A stretch of 18,330 nucleotides of DNA from an uncultured Phascolarctobacterium sp. GTDB taxonomy: Bacteria > Bacillota > Negativicutes > Acidaminococcales > Acidaminococcaceae. A program made the translations under genes and the position numbers. Numbering within the stretch: the first letter of the stretch is position 1; each line of letters starts with the position of its first letter. The DNA lies in the NCBI GenBank assembly GCA_937901335.1, contig CALCHC010000029.1, forward strand, positions 1 to 18,330. Direction: 5' to 3'. Positions 7,327-14,794 of this stretch are shown piece by piece. The notes beneath the pieces were generated by a model, which was given only the letters and a program-made list of their open reading frames with translations, was not told where the DNA came from and did not search any database.

Positions 7327-7686
7327 ATGATGAATATTTGGGATTTAGAAAAAATTACTGGTGCTGACATAGCGAATACTTTGGAAGATCGCTTTATGGG
7401 CAGTGAAGAGCTTTATGTACGTTTCTTGAAAAAGCTTTTGTACGATGAAAGCTATATGCAATTGAAAGATGCAGCACAATATGGCGATATGAAAGGTGTA
7501 GAATTGAAAGCTCATACTTTAAAAGGTGTGTGCGCAACCTTAGGTTTAACTGAACTTAGCGATAAGTTTAGTCACGTTGTAGAAATGGTGCGTCATGGTG
7601 AACATGATGATGTTAAATTGCGTGCTTGTGTAGAAGATGCAGGCAACAAGCTTCGTCACGTATTGCTTTTGATTCAAGATTTATAA
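7327..7686 (+). CDS. Stand-alone HPt phosphotransfer protein
   Basis: This 119-residue helical protein carries the HPt signature AHTLKGVCATLG with phospho-acceptor H63. HPt domains form a four-helix bundle and carry phosphate between receiver domains. The gene starts 16 bases after the hybrid kinase stop, after AGGAAGGGG (7314-7322). ATG 7327 is used here, but ATG 7330 directly after it is at a better distance, so the true protein may be one Met shorter. Its obvious partner is the kinase receiver (D502). No response regulator follows, so the final target is encoded elsewhere, or the pair works in reverse as a phosphate sink. It ends at a strong terminator shared with the convergent gene. Confidence 0.9.
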   Translation: MMNIWDLEKITGADIANTLEDRFMGSEELYVRFLKKLLYDESYMQLKDAAQYGDMKGVELKAHTLKGVCATLGLTELSDKFSHVVEMVRHGEHDDVKLRACVEDAGNKLRHVLLLIQDL

Positions 7687-7693
7687 GAGCATT

Positions 7694-7728
7694 AAAAAAG
7701 CAACTCACGTTTAGTGAGTTGCTTTTTT
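7694..7728. terminator. Bidirectional terminator embedded in the end of the EamA coding sequence
   Basis: AAAAAAGCAACTCAC (7694-7708) and its exact reverse complement (7714-7728) flank the 5-base loop GTTTA. An A-run on one side and a T-run on the other allow termination in both directions. The right arm encodes the last residues of the minus-strand transporter, and its TAA stop lies in the loop. Confidence 0.93.
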
Positions 7729-8592
7729 CTTTTTAGGCATATTCAATAAAATTATGGAGCTGCAAATTAAAAGTGTGCCAATCAATTTGTGCAAGGTAAT
7801 AGGTTCGCTAAAAATTGCAATTCCAACAGCTGCAGCGACTAAAGGTTCAACAGTTGCCAAGATGGAAGCTCTGCCTGCTTCTACTTCTTCTAAGCCCCAA
7901 GTGTAGAGGAGGTAAGGAATTACAGTAGAAAGTGCAGCCAAACCGAGGGCTGCCCAAATTGTTGTAATATCAAAATATTTTAAGTCGCTTGTGAAATTTG
8001 CCAAGGGAATAGAACTGATGGAAGCAAAAATAAAAGCGTAAGTTGTGATTGTGAGGGTGGAGTAATTACGAATTGCATATTTGCCGAAAATACTATAGAG
8101 CGCGTAACCGATACCACTGCCCAAGCCGAAGAGCAAGCCTGCCAAAGAAAGGCTAACCTCGCTGTCAAAAGCACCGGTAACAAAAGCGCAGCCTAAGAAG
8201 GTTGCTCCAAGGGCAAAGCCTTTAGCAAAGTTAAAGCTTTCTCCAAACAGCACAAGGGACATAAGCATAACAAAGATAGGTGCTGTGTAAAGAAGCAGTG
8301 CTGCTACTGCTAAGGAGCTTAGTTCGATGCAGTTAAAGTAGCAAAAGTTAGAAAAGGTTAAACTTACAACACCCATACCTACTAAAGGTAGCATGGTTTT
8401 GAAGTTAATTTTAAAATGTTGCACGCCCATTTTTAAGAGAATGGGAATCATCAGCAAGGCAGATACTACTGCACGAATGGAAACGATTTGCATAGAAGTA
8501 AAGCCTTGGGCTGCAAGTGTTCTTACGAATAAACCGATTAAGCCCCAAAAGACGGCGCTGGCGATAATATATAAATATGCTTTTGTTTTCAT
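7711..8592 (-). CDS. EamA/DMT-family transporter
   Basis: This 293-residue, very hydrophobic protein has about ten membrane helices in two homologous halves. The N-terminal half begins with the typical AVFWGLIGLFVRTL segment, and a second EamA unit starts near residue 150 (AGLLFGLGSGIGYALYSIFGKYA). Drug/metabolite transporters of this family usually export small metabolites or amino acids; the substrate cannot be told here. The start ATG overlaps the stop of the upstream tetR gene by four bases (ATGA), so the two are translationally coupled, and the transporter is likely the regulator's target. The basic C-terminal tail (KKKKATH) is encoded by the terminator stem shared with the HPt gene. Confidence 0.92.
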   Translation of the reverse strand: MKTKAYLYIIASAVFWGLIGLFVRTLAAQGFTSMQIVSIRAVVSALLMIPILLKMGVQHFKINFKTMLPLVGMGVVSLTFSNFCYFNCIELSSLAVAALLLYTAPIFVMLMSLVLFGESFNFAKGFALGATFLGCAFVTGAFDSEVSLSLAGLLFGLGSGIGYALYSIFGKYAIRNYSTLTITTYAFIFASISSIPLANFTSDLKYFDITTIWAALGLAALSTVIPYLLYTWGLEEVEAGRASILATVEPLVAAAVGIAIFSEPITLHKLIGTLLICSSIILLNMPKKKKATH

Positions 8593-9149
8593 AGGAACTG
8601 CCTCGTTGTAGTCAAAAAGTATTCAGTGATTTCTTCCGGTGATTCTTGGGTTTTGTTTTGCAACCACCATTCTACGGTTTCAACAAAGCAAGAAGCAATG
8701 TGGTTGATAACGTAATCTTTGGGTAAGTTATTATAGTTTAAAAGGTCTTTATCAGCATATTGGGTGATGATTAACTTTTTCAGATTGCATTTAAAGTATC
8801 GCAGGAAGATTTCATTGTTTTGAGAAGTGAGTAGTTCAATGATGTTACGATCGTTAACTTTTAAATGACAGAGCAGGTGGGTAAAGACAGTATCTTCTTT
8901 GCAATCGCAGATAAGATGATAATTATCTGTTTGCCCCATAGCAGTATCTATGATGTGTCCAAAAAGTTCTTCGCACAAATCTCGCAAAAGATAGTCTTTA
9001 GTTTCAAAATGTGCGTAGAAAGTAGTTCTGCCTATATTGGCAAGGTCAATAATTTCTTGGACAGAGATTTGGCTATAATTCTTTTTAGCTAAAAGAGAAG
9101 TGAACGCTGTAAAGATTGCTTCTCTAGTTCTGCGTTGTCGTCTATCCAT
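8589..9149 (-). CDS. TetR/AcrR-family transcriptional regulator
   Basis: The 186-residue product has a TetR N-terminal DNA-binding domain (about 8-55) with the helix-turn-helix ISVQEIIDLANIGRTTFYAH and the typical F..KD.LL ending. The C-terminal part (60-186) is a helical ligand-binding domain; its Cys, His and aromatic content gives no clear ligand, and it resembles the C-terminal type seen in many Firmicute TetR proteins. Start ATG 9149 follows GGGAG at nine bases, a modest site. It is the first gene of a coupled operon with the EamA transporter and is divergent from the metal P-type ATPase. Palindromes in the 172-bp divergent region suggest autoregulation and possibly control of the ATPase as well. 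That last link is inference. Confidence 0.92.
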   Translation of the reverse strand: MDRRQRRTREAIFTAFTSLLAKKNYSQISVQEIIDLANIGRTTFYAHFETKDYLLRDLCEELFGHIIDTAMGQTDNYHLICDCKEDTVFTHLLCHLKVNDRNIIELLTSQNNEIFLRYFKCNLKKLIITQYADKDLLNYNNLPKDYVINHIASCFVETVEWWLQNKTQESPEEITEYFLTTTRQFL

Positions 9150-9169
9150 AATTAAAACTCCCGAATAAA

Positions 9170-9196
9170 TTTATAAAAGTGTTCTGTAACGAACAA
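9170..9196 (-). promoter_or_regulatory. Weak tetR promoter with overlapping inverted repeat
   Basis: On the minus strand TTGTTC (9196-9191) and TATAAA (9175-9170) are 15 bp apart, which is shorter than ideal. The inverted repeat TGTTC-N6-GAACA (9180-9195) covers the spacer and -35, a position suited to autorepression. Confidence 0.4.
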
Positions 9197-9258
9197 GGCT
9201 AAAGTTTTGTGTATTGATTACCTGAAATTAGTTTTTTACAATAGGATATAGAACAAAG

Positions 9259-9274
9259 TGTTTTGTACAAAACA
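9259..9274. promoter_or_regulatory. Perfect 16-bp palindrome, candidate TetR operator
   Basis: TGTTTTGTACAAAACA is an exact inverted repeat between the divergent tetR and ATPase genes. It overlaps the likely -35 of the ATPase promoter (TTGTAC 9263-9268, 17-bp spacer, TTTATA 9286-9291). Length and symmetry fit a TetR-type operator; the assignment is inference. Confidence 0.55.
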
Positions 9275-9321
9275 TATTATAAGATTTTATAGAAGCATCG
9301 TCAATAAAAGGAGGGACGGAC

Positions 9322-11265
9322 ATGGATAAGGATAAACATCACCACGAAGATTGTTGTTGCAGTTGTAATTATGAGAATTCTTGTAGTGAAGATAGTTGTG
9401 GCTGTGGTTGTGGTTGCGGATGCGGCGAGGAACACGAAGGTAATACTTGGGAGCTGGCACTTGGCGGCGTACTCTTTTTGGTAACAGAATTATTTGGTGT
9501 TGTACCAGAAGCTTATGAATTATATGCGTTAGTACTTGCCTATTTACTTTTAGGTTGGCGTATTGTTTGGAAATCTCTCCAAAACATTGTTAAAGGCAAT
9601 ATTTTTGACGAGAACTTTTTGATGACTATTGCTACCTTAGGTGCCTTCGCCATTAAAGCGTGGGAAGAAGCAGTTGGAGTTATATTCTTCTACCGTCTTG
9701 GTGAATATTTTGAACATCGTGCTGTGGAACGAAGCCGTAGTCAAATTATGGAAGCAGTGGACATGCGACCGGAAGTTGTAAATCTTTTGGTTAACGATGA
9801 AGTAAAAGTAGTGCCTGCTTCTGAAGCGAAGTTAGGCGACATCCTTTTAGTGCGTGTTGGCGACAGGATACCTTTAGATAGCATTGTGGTAGAGGGTGTA
9901 AGTTTAGTAGATACTTCTCCCATTACCGGTGAACCTGTTCCTGTAAAATGTAAATCTGGCGATTTGGTAATGTCCGGCTGCGTGAATACTTCTGCCATGC
10001 TCAAGGTGCGTGTAGAAAAAGTCTTGGCAGAATCCATGGTCACAAAGATTTTGCGTAGCGTGGAAACTGCTGCTGAAAGCAAGCCTGCCATTGATAAATT
10101 CATCACTCGCTTTGCCAAAGTCTACACTCCTTTTGTGGTAGTGGTAGCACTTTTAACGGCAATAGTTCCTTCCATTATTACAGGCAACTGGGAGGAATGG
10201 GTTTATACTGCTCTGACATTTTTAGTAATTAGTTGTCCTTGCGCTTTAGTTTTGAGCGTGCCTTTGGCATTTTTCTCAGGCATTGGTGTTGCGTCTAAGA
10301 ATGGTATTTTATTTAAAGGCGGTATCGTCATCGAAGCCTTGAAAAATATTCACGCAGTTGTTATGGATAAGACTGGTACCATTACCAAAGGCGAGTTTGT
10401 GCTGCAAAATGTTAAGCCTGTTAATGGCGTAGGTGCTGATGAAGTTTTAGCACTTTGTGCGGGCGTGGAACTTGCTTCTACTCATCCCATTGCAATTAGC
10501 ATTGTTAATGCAGCTAACGAGCGTGGGTTAAAACTTATTCGCCCTGACAAGTTTGAAGAAATTGCCGGTGAAGGTTTGGTGGGTGAATGTGGTAAGGATA
10601 AAATTTTGTGCGGCAATCTTAGACTGCTGAAGCGTTTTGGGGTGGAACTTGCTGGTTACGAAGAAGCTTCCTCCGGCAGTGAAGTTTTGGTAGCGAAAAA
10701 TAATCTTTACTTAGGGCAGCTTGTGATTAGTGACAGCCTAAAAGCTGATGCTAAGAGTGCAGTTGCGAAATTAAAAGAACAAGGTTTGGTTACTTCCATG
10801 CTTACAGGCGATAGTCAAAAAGAGGCAGAAAGTATTGCCTTACAAGCGGGTGTTGACGAAGTACGAGCAAAACTTTTGCCCCAAGAAAAATTGAGGGAAC
10901 TACAGGCTTTGCGTGAAAAATTTGGTGCTGTAATGTTTGTAGGCGATGGTATTAACGACGCGCCTGTTTTAGCAGGAGCAGATGTTGGTGCTGCCATGGG
11001 TAGTGGTGCAGATGCTGCCATTGAAGCGGCGGATGTAGTTTTTATGAATTCGGAAGTTGCTTCCATTAACAAAGCCATTGCCATTGCTAAAGAAACCAGT
11101 AATATTGCTTGGCAAAATGTAGTCTTTGCTTTAGGTGTTAAGGGAATAATTATGGTGGCAGGCCTTTTAGGCTACGCTTCCATGTGGGGTGCAGTTTTTG
11201 CTGATACCGGTGTAGCAATGCTATGCGTGCTTAATTCCGTAAGAGTTTTATACAAAAAGTTTTAA
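9322..11265 (+). CDS. cadA: P1B-type heavy-metal exporting ATPase (Zn/Cd/Pb type) with Cys-rich tail
   Basis: ATG 9322 follows AAGGAGGGA. The 647-residue protein is a membrane P-type ATPase. Motifs seen are CPC in a membrane helix (C305-P306-C307), phosphorylation site DKTGT (D349), the P1B-specific HP pair (H388-P389) in the nucleotide-binding domain, and GDGINDAP (541-548). SCPCALVLSVPLAFFSG and the overall layout fit the ZntA/CadA group, which expels Zn2+, Cd2+ or Pb2+. In place of the usual N-terminal HMA domain, the first 40 residues hold ten Cys (11-13, 15, 21, 26, 28, 30, 32, 34) and four His, including a Cys-Gly run, probably a flexible metal-binding tail. No ArsR or MerR regulator is adjacent; the neighbouring regulator is the divergent TetR. 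The gene symbol is by family resemblance; metal specificity needs experiment. Confidence 0.92.
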   Translation: MDKDKHHHEDCCCSCNYENSCSEDSCGCGCGCGCGEEHEGNTWELALGGVLFLVTELFGVVPEAYELYALVLAYLLLGWRIVWKSLQNIVKGNIFDENFLMTIATLGAFAIKAWEEAVGVIFFYRLGEYFEHRAVERSRSQIMEAVDMRPEVVNLLVNDEVKVVPASEAKLGDILLVRVGDRIPLDSIVVEGVSLVDTSPITGEPVPVKCKSGDLVMSGCVNTSAMLKVRVEKVLAESMVTKILRSVETAAESKPAIDKFITRFAKVYTPFVVVVALLTAIVPSIITGNWEEWVYTALTFLVISCPCALVLSVPLAFFSGIGVASKNGILFKGGIVIEALKNIHAVVMDKTGTITKGEFVLQNVKPVNGVGADEVLALCAGVELASTHPIAISIVNAANERGLKLIRPDKFEEIAGEGLVGECGKDKILCGNLRLLKRFGVELAGYEEASSGSEVLVAKNNLYLGQLVISDSLKADAKSAVAKLKEQGLVTSMLTGDSQKEAESIALQAGVDEVRAKLLPQEKLRELQALREKFGAVMFVGDGINDAPVLAGADVGAAMGSGADAAIEAADVVFMNSEVASINKAIAIAKETSNIAWQNVVFALGVKGIIMVAGLLGYASMWGAVFADTGVAMLCVLNSVRVLYKKF

Positions 11266-11271
11266 AAAGAA

Positions 11272-11301
11272 AAGGTACACTAAGTTTTCTTAGTGTACCT
11301 T
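11272..11301. terminator. Bidirectional terminator between the metal ATPase and YitT genes
   Basis: AAGGTACACTAAG (11272-11284), loop TTTT and its exact complement (11289-11301) form a 13-bp stem. T-rich sequence follows on both strands (AATTATTTTT on plus, TTCTTTTT on minus), serving the two convergent genes. Confidence 0.92.
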
Positions 11302-11309
11302 AATTATTT

Positions 11310-12227
11310 TTAAGCTTGACTTTCGTGATGAGGTTGGTGGCCTTCGGGAGGTAACGGTCTAGGATAATTGGGACCGGAAGCTTTCAAGGTAAAGCCACGC
11401 CCGAAGACGTCGTTAACATCGTGGATGATCATAAACGCATTGGGGTCAATGTCGCGAACGATGCTACGAATCTTAGCAGTTTGGGTAAGCTTGGCAACAA
11501 CGAAGAGAATGTCACGTTGACGATGAGTAAAAGCACCTTCACCGTGCAGGTAGGTTACGCCACGGCCAACTATTTTGATAATTGCTTCTGCAATAGGTTC
11601 AGGGTTGTCGCTGATAATGATAATGTTCTTTTTGAAATCGAAGCCGATAACGAAAGCGTTACAGGTTTTGTTCATTACGAACATGGTGAGCAAGGTGTAG
11701 AGCACGGGCTCGATACCGAAAAGGAAGCTGCCTACGAAGAGCAGGAGGATATTAAAAATAAAGTTACAGTTATTAATGCTGATGGAGTAGTATTTTTGGA
11801 TGATGGCACCTACAATATCCATACCGCCACCGCTACCACCAACGCGATACATTAAAGCTGCACCAATGCCATACATGGCACCGCCCGCAATGCAGGAGAG
11901 CATTTTGTCTTGGACGAGTACTGTTTCGGACAGGAAGTGGAAGAAGTCTATGCAGAAGGAGAAGGTAAGCATGCCAAAGAGGGCACCAACAATATATTCC
12001 TTATCCATGAATTTATAAGCGAGGATAAAAAGCGGAATGTTTAAAATAACGCTCATAATACCTACAGGCAAACCAAAAAGGTAGTAAGAGATTAATGCAA
12101 CACCACTGATACCACCGCTTAATAGATTGTTGGGTAAATAAAAAGTGTTAAAGGCAATGCCCATAATTACGCAACCGATGGCAACCATCAGGTAGCGATA
12201 GAAAATGCTATTAAAAAAGTTTTTCAT
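11310..12227 (-). CDS. YitT-family membrane protein (DUF161 + DUF2179)
   Basis: Start ATG 12227 (MKNFFNSIFY) is chosen because AAAGGAGC sits just upstream; the frame is open 26 codons further but without such a site. The 305-residue protein has about five to six membrane helices in its first 200 residues, with typical YitT patterns (NNLLSGGISGVALI, GGSGGGMDIV). A soluble C-terminal DUF2179 domain (about 210-285) follows, including EGAFTHRQRDILFVV and a DPNAFMIIHDV segment. The last 25 residues are Pro- and His-rich. Proteins of this family are widespread in Firmicutes; their transport role is not settled. It stands alone between its own promoter and a terminator shared with the metal ATPase gene. 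Confidence 0.92.
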   Translation of the reverse strand: MKNFFNSIFYRYLMVAIGCVIMGIAFNTFYLPNNLLSGGISGVALISYYLFGLPVGIMSVILNIPLFILAYKFMDKEYIVGALFGMLTFSFCIDFFHFLSETVLVQDKMLSCIAGGAMYGIGAALMYRVGGSGGGMDIVGAIIQKYYSISINNCNFIFNILLLFVGSFLFGIEPVLYTLLTMFVMNKTCNAFVIGFDFKKNIIIISDNPEPIAEAIIKIVGRGVTYLHGEGAFTHRQRDILFVVAKLTQTAKIRSIVRDIDPNAFMIIHDVNDVFGRGFTLKASGPNYPRPLPPEGHQPHHESQA

Positions 12228-12277
12228 AAATGCTCCTTTAGAAAGCAGAGTTGTCTTTAAATAATAGAACCAAATAT

Positions 12278-12305
12278 ATAGTAACACTTTGGATAAAAAA
12301 AGCAA
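12278..12305 (-). promoter_or_regulatory. Promoter of the yitT-like gene
   Basis: On the minus strand TTGCTT (12305-12300) and TACTAT (12283-12278) are separated by 16 bp, about 50 bases before the start codon. This is a plausible sigma-A promoter. Confidence 0.55.
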
Positions 12306-12307
12306 TA

Positions 12308-12409
12308 TTGAATAATTAAGGTGACTAAAATATAAATAAAATGGTAAAATAATATGGCGAACGTTCGTAAATGTACTTGCGGGGAAAGCCTAAGCAAGAT
12401 AAAATAATA
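12308..12409 (+). promoter_or_regulatory. ispE promoter region with palindrome and direct repeats
   Basis: TTGAAT (12308-12313), a 17-bp spacer and TATAAA (12331-12336) form a good promoter, leaving a leader of about 100 bases. The leader holds TAAAATAATA twice (12345-12354, 12400-12409), the perfect palindrome CGAACGTTCG (12358-12367) and a short CTTGC...GCAAG hairpin (12376-12398). The palindrome may be an operator for a downstream-encoded regulator such as the GntR protein; this is inference. Confidence 0.55.
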
Positions 12410-12446
12410 CTGTATACAATCCATTTTGTGAATAAGGTGTGTGGAT

Positions 12447-13313
12447 ATGGCTGAAAAAATCATTGAAACGGCTTATGCGAAAATAAATCTTGGCTTGAGC
12501 ATTTTGGGCAAGCGCAAGGACGGATACCACGAAGTAAGTATGATTATGCAAAGCGTTGGTCTTTGTGACGAAGTAATCATTACTGAGGGTGAAGGTATCC
12601 AAATCAGCACCAATCTTGAGGGTTTGACCTGTGGCAAGGATAACCTTGCGTACAAGGCAGCAGTTCTGTTGGCGGAAAAATATAATATAACTCCGAATGT
12701 TCATATCATATTGAACAAAAAGATTTTTATGGCAGCAGGTCTTGCCGGTGGCAGTAGTGATGCGGCGGCGGTACTGCGAGGCCTTAATAAATACTGGAAT
12801 CTGAATTTGGGCGACGATACGTTGGAAACTTTGGCTGCAGAACTTGGCAGTGATGTTCCTTTCTGTATTTGTGGTGGCAGTGCCATTGCTAAAGGTCGTG
12901 GCGAAATTATTGTACCTTTGCCCGATATGCCGGAAACAATTGTTGTACTGGCAAAGCTTAGAAATTTAGATGTTTCCACTGCGTGGGTTTATAAAAACTA
13001 TAATCCCGGTCGCGTAGTAAATAACCCGTCTATTGAACAAATTGCGGAAGAACTATCTAAAGGTGGTAAGGCTATTGCTCCTTATATGGGTAATGTTTTA
13101 GAAACTGTTACTATTCCTGCAAATCCGCAAATTGCTTCTATAAAAGCAGCGATGCTTAGCGCAGGTGCTTACTATTCCATGATGAGTGGTAGTGGCCCCA
13201 CCGTTTTTGCTTTTGCTGAAAATCAAGAAATTGCAGAAAAAATTGTAGATGCTTTGAAAAATTTTGATGTAGAAACCGCTATCACAACAACCGTTAGGAG
13301 GAAAGAAATATAA
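12447..13313 (+). CDS. ispE: 4-diphosphocytidyl-2-C-methyl-D-erythritol kinase
   Basis: IspE phosphorylates CDP-methylerythritol with ATP in the MEP pathway of isoprenoid synthesis. The 288-residue product shows all GHMP-kinase motifs: YAKINLGLSILGKRKDGYHE near the N-terminus, the glycine-rich ATP loop AGLAGGSSDAAA in the middle and MSGSGPTVFAF near residue 245. Start ATG 12447 is seven bases after AAGGTG; the in-frame GTG 12441 is too close to that site. The stop codon shares one base with the next gene's start (TAATG), so ispE and the GntR gene are translationally coupled. In Bacillus ispE also precedes purR and glmU, so the location supports the call. Confidence 0.97.
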   Translation: MAEKIIETAYAKINLGLSILGKRKDGYHEVSMIMQSVGLCDEVIITEGEGIQISTNLEGLTCGKDNLAYKAAVLLAEKYNITPNVHIILNKKIFMAAGLAGGSSDAAAVLRGLNKYWNLNLGDDTLETLAAELGSDVPFCICGGSAIAKGRGEIIVPLPDMPETIVVLAKLRNLDVSTAWVYKNYNPGRVVNNPSIEQIAEELSKGGKAIAPYMGNVLETVTIPANPQIASIKAAMLSAGAYYSMMSGSGPTVFAFAENQEIAEKIVDALKNFDVETAITTTVRRKEI

Positions 13314-13990
13314 TGGCTGGACATTTACAACCTATTAAACTTGATAGCTACAAACCTTTGCGTGAGCTGGTATGCGAATGCATTCGTCAAGCAATCATCG
13401 ATGGTACTTTTAGCCCCGGTGAACGCTTGATGGAAATTCAAATGGCTGATGAAATGGGCGTAAGCCGTACCCCCGTGCGTGAGGCAATTCGTAAGCTGGA
13501 ATTAGAAGGATTCGTAGTTATGATTCCTCGCCGTGGTACTTATGTAGCGGATATTTCCATTCGTGACATTAACGAAATTTATGAAATTCGTGCTTGCCTC
13601 GATGAATTGGCTGCAGGTTTGGCGGCTGAACGTATTACCGATGAAGAATTGGAAACTTTGAACCGCTTGCTTGTTGAATTTGGTCAATACATCAGCGCTG
13701 GCGATATGGAAAAAATCGTAGAAATCGATACTGCTTTCCACGAAGTATTGTATATGGCAAGCCGTAACGCAAGATTGCACAGCATCATCAACAATTTGCG
13801 TGAACAAGTTACCAGTATTCGTGGTCGTTCCATGAGTCATCCTGGTCGTTTGAATGATACTATGTCTGAACATCGTGTGTTGGTAGATTTCATTGCTGCT
13901 CGCGACGTTGAAGGTGCAAGAAACGCTGCTCGCGTACACATTGAAAACGCAGAACATACTTTGATGCAATCCATCAGCCCCGTAAGATAA
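13313..13990 (+). CDS. GntR-family transcriptional regulator with FCD domain
   Basis: The 225-residue protein has a GntR winged-helix domain (about 15-80) with GVSRTPVREAIRKLELEG, and a FadR C-terminal (FCD) ligand-binding domain (85-220). The metal-coordinating set of FCD proteins is visible: D139 and H143 (DTAFH), H187 and H209. The effector is therefore probably a carboxylic acid bound through a metal ion, by family precedent. AGGAGG precedes the start, which overlaps the ispE stop by one base. The next gene starts one base after its stop. A catabolic-type regulator inside an isoprenoid/nucleotide cluster is unusual, and its targets cannot be read here. Confidence 0.95.
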   Translation: MAGHLQPIKLDSYKPLRELVCECIRQAIIDGTFSPGERLMEIQMADEMGVSRTPVREAIRKLELEGFVVMIPRRGTYVADISIRDINEIYEIRACLDELAAGLAAERITDEELETLNRLLVEFGQYISAGDMEKIVEIDTAFHEVLYMASRNARLHSIINNLREQVTSIRGRSMSHPGRLNDTMSEHRVLVDFIAARDVEGARNAARVHIENAEHTLMQSISPVR

Positions 13991-13991
13991 T

Positions 13992-14753
13992 ATGGAAAAA
14001 TATAATGTAGTAATTTTGGCAGGCGGTCGTGCACCGTGGCTGAAAGAAGTTGCCGGCACTGACGTGCGTTGTTTGGCTAAGATTAATGGCAAGCGTATGC
14101 TTGACTACATAATAGAAGCTATTCGCGAAAGCGGTAGGGCAAAACGTATTTTGCTTGCCGTTGACCCTGCTGTAATTGCAGGTGTGGAATTGCCTGCTGA
14201 TGTAGAAGTTTGCGAAGCAGCGCAAGATTTGCCGTCTACTTCCTACAAAGCGGTAGAAGCTTTGGGTTTTAAGGGAAAAGTTCTTTTCGTTTGCGATGAC
14301 ATTCCCTTTTTACACGGTGCTGCCATTAACGACTTTTTAGATAAGTGCGAGGCAAGACCTGGTGGCAATAGCTACTACCCTTTAATTACTAAGGAAGTTT
14401 GCGAAGCTACCTTCCCCCAAGCAAAACGCACTTATGCTAAAACAAAGGACGGACTTTTTACCGGTGGTAACATCATGATGATGGACGCGGAGGTTATTCC
14501 TGCTGCTTTGGCAAAAGGTCAGGAGATTTTCTCCAAGCGTAAAAAGCCTTTGGAGCTTGTCAAAATGTTGGGCGTAGGCTTTATTTTGAAATTCTTATTC
14601 CATCGTCTGACTTTGGCGGACGTGGAAAAACGTGGCAGCTTGGTTGTAGGCTTTGAAGGCAAAGCCATCGTCAGTGATTTCGCTGAGGTTGGCATGGACG
14701 TGGATAAACCTGCGGACTGGGAACTGGCACAAAAATATTTAGGAACTAATTAA
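13992..14753 (+). CDS. MobA-like nucleotidyltransferase family protein
   Basis: The 253-residue protein has the Rossmann-like NTP-transferase fold. It opens with VVILAGGRAPWL and a K..GKRML segment, has an acidic pair in VCDDIPFL (D102, D103) where the family binds Mg2+, and ends with the second acidic motif GMDVDKPADW (D236, D238). The usual GxGxRM nucleotide loop is absent: after LAGGR comes a longer insert (APWLKEVAGTDV) before R.L.K. The substrate is unknown; sugar-nucleotide or cofactor cytidylyl/guanylyl transfer are possibilities. The first codon lies one base after the GntR stop and has no convincing ribosome binding site, so translation probably depends on coupling. GlmU downstream is a true pyrophosphorylase of the same fold, but this is not a copy of it. 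Confidence 0.85.
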   Translation: MEKYNVVILAGGRAPWLKEVAGTDVRCLAKINGKRMLDYIIEAIRESGRAKRILLAVDPAVIAGVELPADVEVCEAAQDLPSTSYKAVEALGFKGKVLFVCDDIPFLHGAAINDFLDKCEARPGGNSYYPLITKEVCEATFPQAKRTYAKTKDGLFTGGNIMMMDAEVIPAALAKGQEIFSKRKKPLELVKMLGVGFILKFLFHRLTLADVEKRGSLVVGFEGKAIVSDFAEVGMDVDKPADWELAQKYLGTN

Positions 14754-14794
14754 AACTTCATACAGTACAATAAAATTTAGAAAAGAGGGCGATT

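Noticed and set aside
12358..12367. CGAACGTTCG as a LexA/DinR (SOS) box
   Set aside because: Firmicute boxes have GAAC and GTTC separated by four bases; here they abut.
12376..12398. Possible riboswitch in the ispE leader (CTTGC...GCAAG hairpin, GGGGAAAGCC)
   Set aside because: Only a 5-bp stem and no recognisable conserved riboswitch core.
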